From Bacteroidales bacterium (GTDB lineage: Bacteria > Bacteroidota > Bacteroidia > Bacteroidales > UBA932), in contig JAFYWC010000006.1 in the NCBI GenBank assembly GCA_017546585.1, forward strand, positions 1 to 64,000: 64,000 nucleotides of DNA, read 5' to 3'. Position 1 is the stretch's first letter; the number at the start of each line of letters is the position of its first letter. The position numbers and the translations under genes were made by a program. Shown piece after piece: positions 18,519 to 27,097 of this stretch. A model generated the notes under the pieces. That model was not told the DNA's origin. It made no database searches and saw only the letters and a program-made list of their open reading frames with translations.

Positions 18519-21332
18519 ATGAATATCAGAAATTTCTTTGCCTCTCTCGTATCGGTCGCTTTCTGCATCGCGTCAGCAAGCGCCCAGACTCCCTATAAGC
18601 AGCAGTTGTCTACAAACTTCGGTCTGCCTTCGCCTCAGCCTGAGGAGACCCTTCCAAAGTCTTCTGTACCTGTACAGATGCCTGAAAGGGTAGCCAAGGT
18701 CGATGCGCAGACAGTTCTCCGTCCTGTTGCAGACAATGTCTGGGAGATTACTTCCGGATGGGAAATGTGCGAGGGAGACAAAGTGATGACTGACGACTGG
18801 TATAACGCCACAGTACCCGGTACAGTCCTCAGGACTTTGGTGAATCAGGGCGTATATCCGGATCCGTATTACGGTCTGAACAATCTTGCCATTCCGGAAG
18901 ACCTTTGCAGAAAGGACTGGTGGTACAGATGCTCGTTCAGCATATCTGACGAAATGCTTGCGAAGGAGAGCCTCGAGCTTCTCTTCAACGGCATCAACTA
19001 CAAGGCAGATATCTGGTTCAACGGACAGAAACTCGGCAATATCGCCGGTGCGTTCATCCGTGGCAGATTTGACATCACCGGACTTGCAACTGCCGAGAAC
19101 AATCTCGCGGTGCACATCTATCCGCCTGCAAACCCAGGCGTTCCGCACGAGCAGTCACCGACTGCAGGCGGCGGAAAGAACGGTGGTGCGCTTTGTCTCG
19201 ACGGCCCGACATTCATCTGTTCGGAAGGTTGGGACTGGATGCCTGGAGTCAGAGACAGAAACATCGGAATATGGCAGGACGTACAGCTCATCGCGACTGA
19301 CGGAATCACATTCGGAGACACAAAGGTCATCACCGACCTTCCTCTTCCTGACGTAAGCTATGCTGACCTTACAGTCAAGACTGTCCTCAACAACAGACTC
19401 GACAAGGATCAGGAGGTGATCGTGGAAGGAAAGATCGGCCAGATCTCGTTCACAAAGGAGGTGACAGTGCCTGCCGGCTCTCAGCTTCCTGTAGTGTTCG
19501 CCTCTGAAGAGATCCCTCAGCTCAGGATGAAGAATCCAAGACTGTGGATGCCTAACGGTTACGGTGATCCTAATCTGTATGAACTTGAGTTGAGATGTGT
19601 CGCTGATGCGAAGACATCCGATTCACAGCTCACCCGCTTCGGAGTGAGAGAGTTGTCATACGAGCTTACAGTGGACGCACCGTCTGCCAAGGGCTTGAGA
19701 ATCGAGCACAATCCGCTCGCCGACAACCACCTCGGACAGCTCCTTGACCACAGAATGCTCAGAGACACTCTCGGAGGCCTTCACATCCCATCTCTTGCAA
19801 AGGGAATCGATGTCAAGGATATCACAGTGCTGCCGAATGACGGTATGAGCCCATATCTTGTGATCAAGGTAAACGGTGTAAGGATCTTCTGCCGCGGCGG
19901 AAACTGGGGAATGGACGATATGATGAAGGATGTGTCAAGAGAATACCTCGAGCCATACTTCATCCTCCACAAGGAGGCGAACTTCAATATGATCCGCAAC
20001 TGGACAGGAGCGAGCACATCGGAGAATTTCTACGACCTCTGCGACGAGTACGGTATGCTTGTATGGAACGACTTCTGGATCTCTACTGAGGGATTCAACC
20101 TCGATCCGCTTGATGAGGACCTGTTTATGCGTAACGCTACAGACGTCGTAAGACGTTTCGGCAACCATCCTTCAATCGTGATGTGGTGTCCGAGAAACGA
20201 GGGTTATGCGACAGAGACTCTGGAGAGAAGACTCTCGGCGATGATCCACAAGGAAGATGCGACACGCAGATATCATCCTAACTCGCGCAACTGCAACCTG
20301 CGCTGGAGCGGTCCTTGGCATTACTACAAGGATGCAAGCGTCTACTACTATTATGACGCCAACGGATTCAATTCAGAGATCGGTTCGCCGTCTGTGCCTA
20401 CAGCAGCATCGATGAAAAAGATGATGCCTGAGGCAGACCAGTGGCCTATATCAGACACCTGGCATTATCACGACCTTCTTAACGGTCTCAACGAATATGT
20501 GGAAGCGGTAGACAGACTCTACGGAAAGGCTGAGAGCCTTGATGACTTCTGCAGAAAGGTTCAGTTCATCAACTACGACAGCTACAGAGCGATGTTCGAA
20601 TCGTGGAACAGCCGCCTCTGGGGCAACACTTCCGGAGTCCTTCTCTGGATGTCGCATCCGGCTTGGCCGAGCGTCGAGTGGCAGACCTATTCGTGGGACT
20701 ATGAGACATTCGGATCGTACTACGGTTCACGCAAGGCCTGCGAGCCTGTACATATCCAGATGAATCTCGACGATTATGATGTCGTGGTCCTCAATACTAC
20801 AACAGCTCCTCTCAGCAACGTGACAGTTACGTTTGCTTGCTATAATCTGTCAGGTAAGAAACTGTTCACCAGGACTGAGAAGGGAATAAACGTTGACGCA
20901 AACTCCAGAAAGGAGATCATCAAGTCTGCACTTGAAGTGATGAATGGCGTTTATATCGTACGTCTTCACCTTACTGACAGCAAGGGTAATGTTCTCTCTC
21001 GCAATGACTATCTTATGAGAGGTCAGGATACAGAGGACTTCACAGCATTTGCAGGACTTGGCAAGGCGACTCTGAAGGCACGCAAACTTGCTCCTTCAAA
21101 GGACGGAAAGCTTCGCTTTGAGGTGACCAACAGTTCTAAGACAGTGGCGATGAACCTCAAGTTCAACCTCTGCTGCCCTGAGACTGGAGAGATCATCCTC
21201 CCTGCATATTTCAGCGACGGATATTTCCACCTTCTCCCTGGCGAGAAGAGAGTCCTCGAGATGCATTCTCCTAAGGTAGGAAATGTTGTTGTAGAAGGAT
21301 ATAATGTTGACAGTCAGATTATTATAAAGTAA
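18519..21332 (+). CDS. GH2-family exo-beta-mannosidase-type glycosidase
   Basis: Exo-acting beta-glycosidase, 937 residues with a cleavable signal peptide (ending SASAQ), so probably periplasmic. Order: N-terminal sugar-binding jelly roll (WYRCSFSIS, FNGINYKADIWFNGQKLG), two immunoglobulin-like domains, TIM barrel (VKVNGVRIFCRGGNWGMDDMM), then C-terminal beta domains. The acid/base is Glu561 in CPRNEGY and the nucleophile Glu620 in GFNSEIGSP. The sequence style is that of the large GH2 branch holding bacterial beta-mannosidases and exo-beta-glucosaminidases. The mannan setting favours release of mannose from non-reducing ends; glucosaminidase activity is the main alternative. It starts 4 nt after the GH5 stop. 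Confidence 0.82.
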   Translation: MNIRNFFASLVSVAFCIASASAQTPYKQQLSTNFGLPSPQPEETLPKSSVPVQMPERVAKVDAQTVLRPVADNVWEITSGWEMCEGDKVMTDDWYNATVPGTVLRTLVNQGVYPDPYYGLNNLAIPEDLCRKDWWYRCSFSISDEMLAKESLELLFNGINYKADIWFNGQKLGNIAGAFIRGRFDITGLATAENNLAVHIYPPANPGVPHEQSPTAGGGKNGGALCLDGPTFICSEGWDWMPGVRDRNIGIWQDVQLIATDGITFGDTKVITDLPLPDVSYADLTVKTVLNNRLDKDQEVIVEGKIGQISFTKEVTVPAGSQLPVVFASEEIPQLRMKNPRLWMPNGYGDPNLYELELRCVADAKTSDSQLTRFGVRELSYELTVDAPSAKGLRIEHNPLADNHLGQLLDHRMLRDTLGGLHIPSLAKGIDVKDITVLPNDGMSPYLVIKVNGVRIFCRGGNWGMDDMMKDVSREYLEPYFILHKEANFNMIRNWTGASTSENFYDLCDEYGMLVWNDFWISTEGFNLDPLDEDLFMRNATDVVRRFGNHPSIVMWCPRNEGYATETLERRLSAMIHKEDATRRYHPNSRNCNLRWSGPWHYYKDASVYYYYDANGFNSEIGSPSVPTAASMKKMMPEADQWPISDTWHYHDLLNGLNEYVEAVDRLYGKAESLDDFCRKVQFINYDSYRAMFESWNSRLWGNTSGVLLWMSHPAWPSVEWQTYSWDYETFGSYYGSRKACEPVHIQMNLDDYDVVVLNTTTAPLSNVTVTFACYNLSGKKLFTRTEKGINVDANSRKEIIKSALEVMNGVYIVRLHLTDSKGNVLSRNDYLMRGQDTEDFTAFAGLGKATLKARKLAPSKDGKLRFEVTNSSKTVAMNLKFNLCCPETGEIILPAYFSDGYFHLLPGEKRVLEMHSPKVGNVVVEGYNVDSQIIIK

Positions 21333-21350
21333 ATAAATATAAATAACACT

Positions 21351-23549
21351 ATGAGAAGAATTTTGATTCTTTGCATTTCGTTGGCTATGTCAGCGTTTGC
21401 ATTCAACAGCTGCGAGTACCCAGACTGGGCGCCGGAGTCATCTACCGGAGGTGACGAAGGTGACAAGACTCCAGGAGTGGTGATTCCAGCTGTGACTGAC
21501 TTTTCTGTGGTCGCACAGATCGCTCAGACAAAGTCGGTACTTTCGCCTGAGGGTGAACTCATCTGGGCAGACGGAGACCTTATCAATGTCTTCCACAATG
21601 TGGCAGGTGAGTCGACTCTCGTTTCTGACGGTGTCGTATACTATGATGCCTTCGAGAACCCAGGCAACGAGTTCAGAGGTAAGCTCGGCGAGTCTCTTAA
21701 GGAGGGATATACCTATGACTGGTATGTATTCTATCCTTACACTGAAGGCTTGACTATCGTTGACAATGCTGCCCCTGTGACTATTGGTTCAAAGGCTACC
21801 AAGTCTCAGATTCAGAACGGATACGGCAACGTTGCGCATCTCAGCGGACGCTATATGCCTATGTTCGGTACAGCGACAGGTGTTGAAGAGGGCAAGACTC
21901 CACTGACTGAGCTTTCACAGCTCGCTTCAGTTGTTGAGCTCAACATCGCCAGCTGTATGCCTCAGCCTATCGAGATCACTGAGGTGAAACTTACTGCAGG
22001 TGAGGAGATCATCGGTTCATTCGTGATCGACTTCATCAAAGGCACAGTCACTCCTGTAGAAGGCGCATCAAGCAAGACAGCTACTCTTGCAATCACAGGT
22101 GCAACTCCTATCGAGGAGGGTCAGACTGAGAAGTTCTACCTTGTTGTGAAGCCTTTCACAGCTACTGTAAAGGATGGCCTCTATATCTCTGTGAACGGTT
22201 CCGAGAAGCAGATCAATCTCACCCAGGACCTTACTTTCGCTCCTGGCAAGGTGACTTCTATCGACTACACATTCTACGACGTAACCAAGATTCAGGACAG
22301 CCTCCTCGGCAAGTTCAAGATCAAGGCAATGTGGCTCTATGGTGGTACAGGTGCCGAGTACGGCGGAGCAGGTTGGGTGGACCTCCACAACAAGACCTGG
22401 TGGTTCGACCAGACAAGCGGACACGGTGTTGCTGCCGAGATGGACAACTACCTCGAGTTCACTCTTACAGACCTTCTTGACGCAGGTGCCAAGCTTACAG
22501 GTAAGTGCGTGAACTATGCCGGTGTTGACGGTATGTTCTGGAGCTGCTACTTCCATAACTCAAGCATCAACGGTGGTCTCCCTGAGGACGGAACCAAGTT
22601 CTACCGTCAGATTCCTATCGGTGAGAGCACTTGGGTACGTGACCTTACAGTGACTCCAAACACTGTGACATTCACAGACTCTTATGGCAACGTTACAGTG
22701 GTAGAGGTTTACGAGCCTGTACACACATTCGTACCTGGCTACAACGACAGCAATGCTGCCGCTAACACAAGAACATTCCCAAGAAGCGAGGAGGATGACC
22801 TTACATTCCACAAGAAGATCACTAACGGTTCTGACAACTGGAATGCTATCTATAACGAGATCGACAAGGTTTACTACAGACCACGCGACTTCTTCATCGA
22901 TGTAGAGAGAGTAGACGAGATCCCTTCTGATGCGATGACATACGAGCCGCCTTACGTACCAGGCAACCCTTATCCAGAGAGCATCGCAGGTACATATGCA
23001 TATGCTTATGACCTTACAGTCGGTGGAAAGGATGGTTCGATCACTGTCAAGGCTCTTACAGACCAGTATGCTACTTGGCAGCCGGCTGCTGAGCACATCA
23101 ACAAGATGAAGAATGACAAGTACATCTTCACTGCAACAGGTGTTGATGACAAGCAGAACGAGGTCGGTACAGTTACGTTCGATGACGGCGGTGACGGTAC
23201 GTGGGAGTATCAGCTGTATGACAATATGAACGGAAACAAGGAGTACAACGGTATCGAGCTCTACGGTTTCATCGCTCACGACAACACTACTACTTATGTG
23301 TACGACAGAGCAGCCAAGACTATCACTTTCACAACTCGTGGACAGGAGTATGTAGTTGACTACCTCCTCCCAGGTGAGTACACATTCAGCGGAGGTAAGT
23401 GTTCTACTGACAAGGCTTACACATTCGGTATGCACTACGATATGGGATACACAGAGGCTCGTGTGCCAGGTTACAGTACAACAAGCAACGGCTTCTCACG
23501 TCACTATGTATGGGCACGTGACTGGGTCCTCTATCTCAATCAGGAGTAA
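21351..23549 (+). CDS. Two-part surface lipoprotein: fimbrillin-like N-terminus plus unclassified glycan-binding-like module
   Basis: Lipoprotein of 732 residues (signal ending FNSC, Cys21). Residues 45-305 look like a fimbrillin/Mfa-like domain (KSVLSPEGELIWADGDLINVF, LTELSQLASVVELNI, KVTSIDYTF). From about 317 to the end lies a module also found, clearly similar, at the C-terminus of the next gene: LYGGTGAEYGGAGWVDLHNKTWWFD, FYRQIPIGESTW, FVPGYND, TVGGKDGSIT and GFSRHYVWARDW. I do not recognise a named family for this module. Dense Trp/Tyr and its place at the end of a mannan operon suggest a surface glycan-binding protein (SusE/SusF position). No catalytic signature is seen. Confidence 0.7.
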   Translation: MRRILILCISLAMSAFAFNSCEYPDWAPESSTGGDEGDKTPGVVIPAVTDFSVVAQIAQTKSVLSPEGELIWADGDLINVFHNVAGESTLVSDGVVYYDAFENPGNEFRGKLGESLKEGYTYDWYVFYPYTEGLTIVDNAAPVTIGSKATKSQIQNGYGNVAHLSGRYMPMFGTATGVEEGKTPLTELSQLASVVELNIASCMPQPIEITEVKLTAGEEIIGSFVIDFIKGTVTPVEGASSKTATLAITGATPIEEGQTEKFYLVVKPFTATVKDGLYISVNGSEKQINLTQDLTFAPGKVTSIDYTFYDVTKIQDSLLGKFKIKAMWLYGGTGAEYGGAGWVDLHNKTWWFDQTSGHGVAAEMDNYLEFTLTDLLDAGAKLTGKCVNYAGVDGMFWSCYFHNSSINGGLPEDGTKFYRQIPIGESTWVRDLTVTPNTVTFTDSYGNVTVVEVYEPVHTFVPGYNDSNAAANTRTFPRSEEDDLTFHKKITNGSDNWNAIYNEIDKVYYRPRDFFIDVERVDEIPSDAMTYEPPYVPGNPYPESIAGTYAYAYDLTVGGKDGSITVKALTDQYATWQPAAEHINKMKNDKYIFTATGVDDKQNEVGTVTFDDGGDGTWEYQLYDNMNGNKEYNGIELYGFIAHDNTTTYVYDRAAKTITFTTRGQEYVVDYLLPGEYTFSGGKCSTDKAYTFGMHYDMGYTEARVPGYSTTSNGFSRHYVWARDWVLYLNQE

Positions 23550-23591
23550 TTGAAATTCATATAACTATTAACATAAACAAACACAACTGAA

Positions 23592-26138
23592 ATGAAAAGA
23601 TTTCTTTCTATGCTCAGCCTGGTTATCCTGGGCTTCGCAATGTCGTCGTGTACTTATGACGATACAGAACTGAGAGAGTCTATCGAGGATCTTGACAACA
23701 GAGTCAAGACCCTTGAGACACTCTGCACAGAGATGAACTCAAACATCACAGCGTTGTCTGAGCTCGTTCAGGCATTGTCTGCTAACGACTACATCGTAAG
23801 CGTTACTCCTATCGTTGAGGACGGTGTAGAGGTAGGTTATCAGATCATTATGAAGTCAACTAAGGTTATCAACCTCTATCACGGTGCAGACGGTAAGGAC
23901 GGTGTAAACGGTACTGACGGTACTAACGGTACTGACGGTACAAATGGTACAGACGGTAAGGATGGCGAGACTCCTGTAATCGGTGCTCAGGTAGGCGAGA
24001 ATGGCGTTTACTACTGGACTCTCAACGGTGAGTTCGTTACTGACGCTGAGGGTAACAGAATTCCTCTTACTGCTGCAGCTCCTCAGGTGAAGGTTGAGGA
24101 CGAGAAGTGGTATGTAACTTACGATGAAGGCAAGACCTGGATTGAACTCGGTCCTGCTGTAACTGTAGGTATCAAGGATGTTGAGTACACTGATGACGTT
24201 CTTATCCTTACTATGAACGACGGTACTAAGATCAACGTCAAGATCGGTAGCGGTTTCAAGGTGACTCTCGGTGAGTTCGACGCAGCAACTCTCAACTACG
24301 GTACTGACCTCGTTATCCCTTATACAATCGAGGGTGCTGAGGGTGACGTAGTAGTATTCCTCCTTAAGGAAGGTGCAGCTTTCGATGCTGAGCTCGTTGA
24401 GGAGACTGCAGTTTCAGGTTACGTTACTGTAAGCCAGCTCGTAGACGACACTAAGGAGTCTAAGGGTAAGATCGGTATCTTCGCTGTTGCTGAGGACGGT
24501 ACTACAGTTTCACAGGCTGTAAGACTCGTTTCAGGCGTATTTTACGCTGTTGAGGGCAGCCAGGAGAGCTATGCTGTCGAGGCTAAGGGTGGCAACGTTG
24601 AGTTCAAGGTTGCAACAAACACTGCATTCGAGGTTACTGTAGGCGCTGAGTGGATCACTTACGTTCAGACAAAGGCTGTAGAGGAGAAGACTCTCACTTT
24701 CGCTGTTGAGGCAAATGAGGGCGAGGCTCGCGAGGCTTCTGTAGAGATCGTTGCAGGTGAGACTGAAATCAGCTTCACTGTAGCTCAGGCTGGCGGTTAC
24801 GTAGCTGAGCCAGAGGAGACTCTCGTTGGTAACTACCTCGTTACATTCCTCTGGGTGTACGGTGGTACAGGCCCTGAGTACGGCGGTGGCGGCTGGGTCG
24901 ATATGCACAACAAGACCTGGTGGTTCGACGAGGAGACTGGTCACGGTATCCACGCTGAACTTGACAACTATCTCGAGTTCACTCTTGATGGCTTCAACGC
25001 TGACTTCACTCAGAGCACAGGTAAGTGCGTCAACTGGGCAGGTAAGGACGGCAAGAACTGGGATACTTGGTTCTACAACAACTACAACTCTTCTAAGAAC
25101 GAGTATCGCAATCCAGACGCTCCAAAGGACGGTTCTAACTTCTATCGTCAGATTCCTATCGGCGAGAGCACTTGGGTACGTGACTACACTGTAACTCCTA
25201 ACACTGTGACATTCACAGACGCTGAGGGCAAGAAGACAGTTGTTGAGCTTTACGATGAGGCTTACACATTCGTACCTGGTTACAACGACAAGAACGCTTC
25301 AAACAATACAAGAACATTCCCAAGAACAGGCGTCAAGTCTCCTATCTCTGGCGTTAATGAGAACTGTACACTCTCATTCCACGCTAAGCTTACAGGTGGT
25401 GTTGACAACTGGGACAAGTCTTACACTGAGATCGACAAGCTCTTCTACAGACCACGTGACCTCGTGATCGACGTGAAGAAGGTAGACGAGATCCCAGCTG
25501 AGTCTAAGACATCTGAGGCTAAGTGGGTTCCTGAGTTCCCAGAGGCTGATGCACCAGCATCTCTCGCAGGTACTTACAAGTTCAGAGACGGTAAGACTGT
25601 AGGTGGTAAGGACGGTGCTATCACTGCAAAGGGCCTTATCGAGCAGTACGGTGGATGGGATCCGGTAAAGGCTTCTATCAACTCAATGAAGGATGACAAG
25701 TTCACTTTCACTGCAACAGGTACAGACGCTAACGGTAACGAGACCGGTACAGTTACATTCGACAAGGGTGCTGACGGTGCAACTTGGAACTACAAGCTTC
25801 TTGACAATATGAGCAACAACGCAGAGTACGATGGTACTGAGATGTACTGCATCCTCTCTATCGAGGGCACTACAACTTACGTTTACGATGCTGCTGCGGG
25901 TACAGTTACTCTTTCAACTGACGGAAGAGAGTATGTTGTAGACTTCCTCGCTCCTGGTACATACAAGTACTCAGGACTTGATGTGACAGTTCCTACAGCA
26001 TCAGCATTCGGTTTCCACCTTGACCTTGGATACACTGAGGAGCGTGTGGCAGGCTATGCTTCTAAGTCAACATCAAACGGTTTCGCTCGTCACTACGTAT
26101 GGGCTCGTCACCACGTCTTTATGTTTGACAAGGAGTAA
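23592..26138 (+). CDS. Surface lipoprotein with coiled coil, collagen-like stalk, BACON domain and shared C-terminal module
   Basis: Lipoprotein of 848 residues (signal ending AMSSC, Cys20, followed by TYDDTE, acidic as in surface-export signals of this phylum). Order: short coiled coil (about 24-60), DUF4988-type region, ten Gly-X-Y triplets (98-127), Trp-containing beta domain (NGVYYWTLNGEFV, EDEKWYVTYDEGKTW), BACON domain (about 320-400), then from about 411 to the end the module shared with the upstream protein (WVYGGTGPEYGGGGWVDMH, FYRQIPIGESTW, FVPGYND, GFARHYVWAR). The coiled coil plus collagen-like repeat suggests a trimeric stalk raising the binding module above the membrane. Codon use (GGT, GCT, GTA, ACT) resembles rplI more than its neighbours, hinting at strong expression. 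Exact ligand unknown; mannan inferred from context. Confidence 0.72.
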   Translation: MKRFLSMLSLVILGFAMSSCTYDDTELRESIEDLDNRVKTLETLCTEMNSNITALSELVQALSANDYIVSVTPIVEDGVEVGYQIIMKSTKVINLYHGADGKDGVNGTDGTNGTDGTNGTDGKDGETPVIGAQVGENGVYYWTLNGEFVTDAEGNRIPLTAAAPQVKVEDEKWYVTYDEGKTWIELGPAVTVGIKDVEYTDDVLILTMNDGTKINVKIGSGFKVTLGEFDAATLNYGTDLVIPYTIEGAEGDVVVFLLKEGAAFDAELVEETAVSGYVTVSQLVDDTKESKGKIGIFAVAEDGTTVSQAVRLVSGVFYAVEGSQESYAVEAKGGNVEFKVATNTAFEVTVGAEWITYVQTKAVEEKTLTFAVEANEGEAREASVEIVAGETEISFTVAQAGGYVAEPEETLVGNYLVTFLWVYGGTGPEYGGGGWVDMHNKTWWFDEETGHGIHAELDNYLEFTLDGFNADFTQSTGKCVNWAGKDGKNWDTWFYNNYNSSKNEYRNPDAPKDGSNFYRQIPIGESTWVRDYTVTPNTVTFTDAEGKKTVVELYDEAYTFVPGYNDKNASNNTRTFPRTGVKSPISGVNENCTLSFHAKLTGGVDNWDKSYTEIDKLFYRPRDLVIDVKKVDEIPAESKTSEAKWVPEFPEADAPASLAGTYKFRDGKTVGGKDGAITAKGLIEQYGGWDPVKASINSMKDDKFTFTATGTDANGNETGTVTFDKGADGATWNYKLLDNMSNNAEYDGTEMYCILSIEGTTTYVYDAAAGTVTLSTDGREYVVDFLAPGTYKYSGLDVTVPTASAFGFHLDLGYTEERVAGYASKSTSNGFARHYVWARHHVFMFDKE
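23883..23972 (+). repeat. In-frame collagen-like Gly-X-Y repeat (10 triplets)
   Basis: Ten 9-nt units encode GAD GKD GVN GTD GTN GTD GTN GTD GKD GET. The middle units differ by only one or two bases, so copy number could change by slippage without breaking the frame. Confidence 0.9.
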
Positions 26139-26167
26139 TCTTGCTTAGCAACTTTACGACTAAATAG

Positions 26168-26202
26168 ATATAGGGTAGTGTTTTCACTACCCTATATTTT
26201 TT
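26168..26202 (+). terminator. Terminator of the 22-kb mannan operon
   Basis: Perfect 13-bp stem (ATATAGGGTAGTG, 26168-26180, with 26185-26197), TTTT loop and a six-T run. It is the only strong terminator on the plus strand between 4013 and here, which supports a single long transcription unit. Confidence 0.92.
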
Positions 26203-26203
26203 A

Positions 26204-26211
26204 TATCTTTG
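26204..26211 (+). promoter_or_regulatory. -7 promoter box (TATCTTTG) for the alpha/beta hydrolase
   Basis: TATCTTTG lies directly after the operon terminator and 27 nt ahead of the ATG, so the hydrolase is transcribed separately. Confidence 0.6.
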
Positions 26212-26238
26212 TCAAGATTGAACATAAACGATTGACAT

Positions 26239-27036
26239 ATGAAAAGAATCTTATTGGCTGCTTTTGCCTTGGTTGTGGCAGTTGCAGCATCTGCAAAGAA
26301 CTACGGTTGGGATACTGAGATCCTCTATAAGGGTACTCCTGATGCCTACACAGAGAAGATGTGCCGTCTTGACGTTGCATACGAAAAGGGAGGAGAGAAT
26401 CGTCCTGTGATCGTGTGGTTCCACGGAGGTGGACTCACAAGCGGCTGGAGACATATTCCGGATGCACTTCGCCGCGAAGGTGCCATTGTGGTCGGCGTAG
26501 GTTACCGTTTCGTGACTGAGGTTTCTCTTGCAGAGACTATCGATGATGCGGCAGCGTCTGTTGCGTGGGTCTTCCAGAATATTGAGAAATATGGCGGTGA
26601 CCTTTCGAAGGTATATCTCGCAGGTCACTCGGCAGGCGGATATCTTGTGAGCATGCTTGGCCTTAACAAGGCATACCTTGCAAAGTACGGCATCGATCCG
26701 GACAAGCAGATCAAGGCTCTCGTACCATACAGCGGCCAGGTGATCACACACTTCGCACAGAGACAGAAGCAGGGCATTGCAAACCTCACCCCTACAATTG
26801 ATGAGTTCGCGCCTCTTTTCTACGTGCGTGGCGATGCAGCACCGATGCTCGTGATCTCAGGAGATAGGGAAGTGGAACTTTTCGGACGTTATGAGGAGAA
26901 CGCATATTTCGTGAGAATGCTTCGTCTCAACGGACATAAGAATGTGACTTTCTACGAGGTAGACGGATTCGACCACGGCGATATGGCGGAACCTGCACAC
27001 CTTCTCCTTCTGAAATACATCAGAAACAACAAGTAA
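26239..27036 (+). CDS. Secreted alpha/beta hydrolase, esterase of the HGGG/GxSxG type
   Basis: Predicted carboxylester hydrolase of 265 residues with a cleavable signal peptide (ending AASAK). It has the oxyanion-hole motif WFHGGG (near 60), the nucleophile elbow GHSAGG (near 130), an acidic residue in VISGDRE and a catalytic His in GFDHGDM near the C-terminus, so the triad is complete. Family members include acetyl-xylan, feruloyl and lipase-like esterases. Placed between the two halves of the mannan pathway, it probably removes acetyl or other ester groups from imported oligosaccharides in the periplasm. The precise substrate is not readable from sequence. Confidence 0.8.
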   Translation: MKRILLAAFALVVAVAASAKNYGWDTEILYKGTPDAYTEKMCRLDVAYEKGGENRPVIVWFHGGGLTSGWRHIPDALRREGAIVVGVGYRFVTEVSLAETIDDAAASVAWVFQNIEKYGGDLSKVYLAGHSAGGYLVSMLGLNKAYLAKYGIDPDKQIKALVPYSGQVITHFAQRQKQGIANLTPTIDEFAPLFYVRGDAAPMLVISGDREVELFGRYEENAYFVRMLRLNGHKNVTFYEVDGFDHGDMAEPAHLLLLKYIRNNK

Positions 27037-27074
27037 AAAACAAAGGCCATCAGTTACCGAAGTACTGATGGCCT
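27034..27074 (-). terminator. Terminator of the GH26-GH130-symporter operon, partly bidirectional
   Basis: An 11-bp stem (27044-27054 with 27064-27074, arm AGGCCATCAGT) is followed on the minus strand by TTTGTTTTTT. On the plus strand the downstream sequence is only moderately T-rich, so it may also serve the hydrolase gene. Confidence 0.82.
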
Positions 27075-27097
27075 CTATTGTTTGATGTGCTTTCGAA

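Noticed and set aside
22560..23435. Long antisense frame (291 codons) opposite the fimbrillin-fusion lipoprotein
   Set aside because: Its protein is Cys/Val/Leu-rich without any family features, and the plus-strand gene there is clearly coding by homology to its neighbour.
23883..23972. Short regular repeat resembling a minimal CRISPR or tandem array
   Set aside because: Units are 9 nt, in frame, and encode Gly-X-Y without spacers; it is protein-coding.
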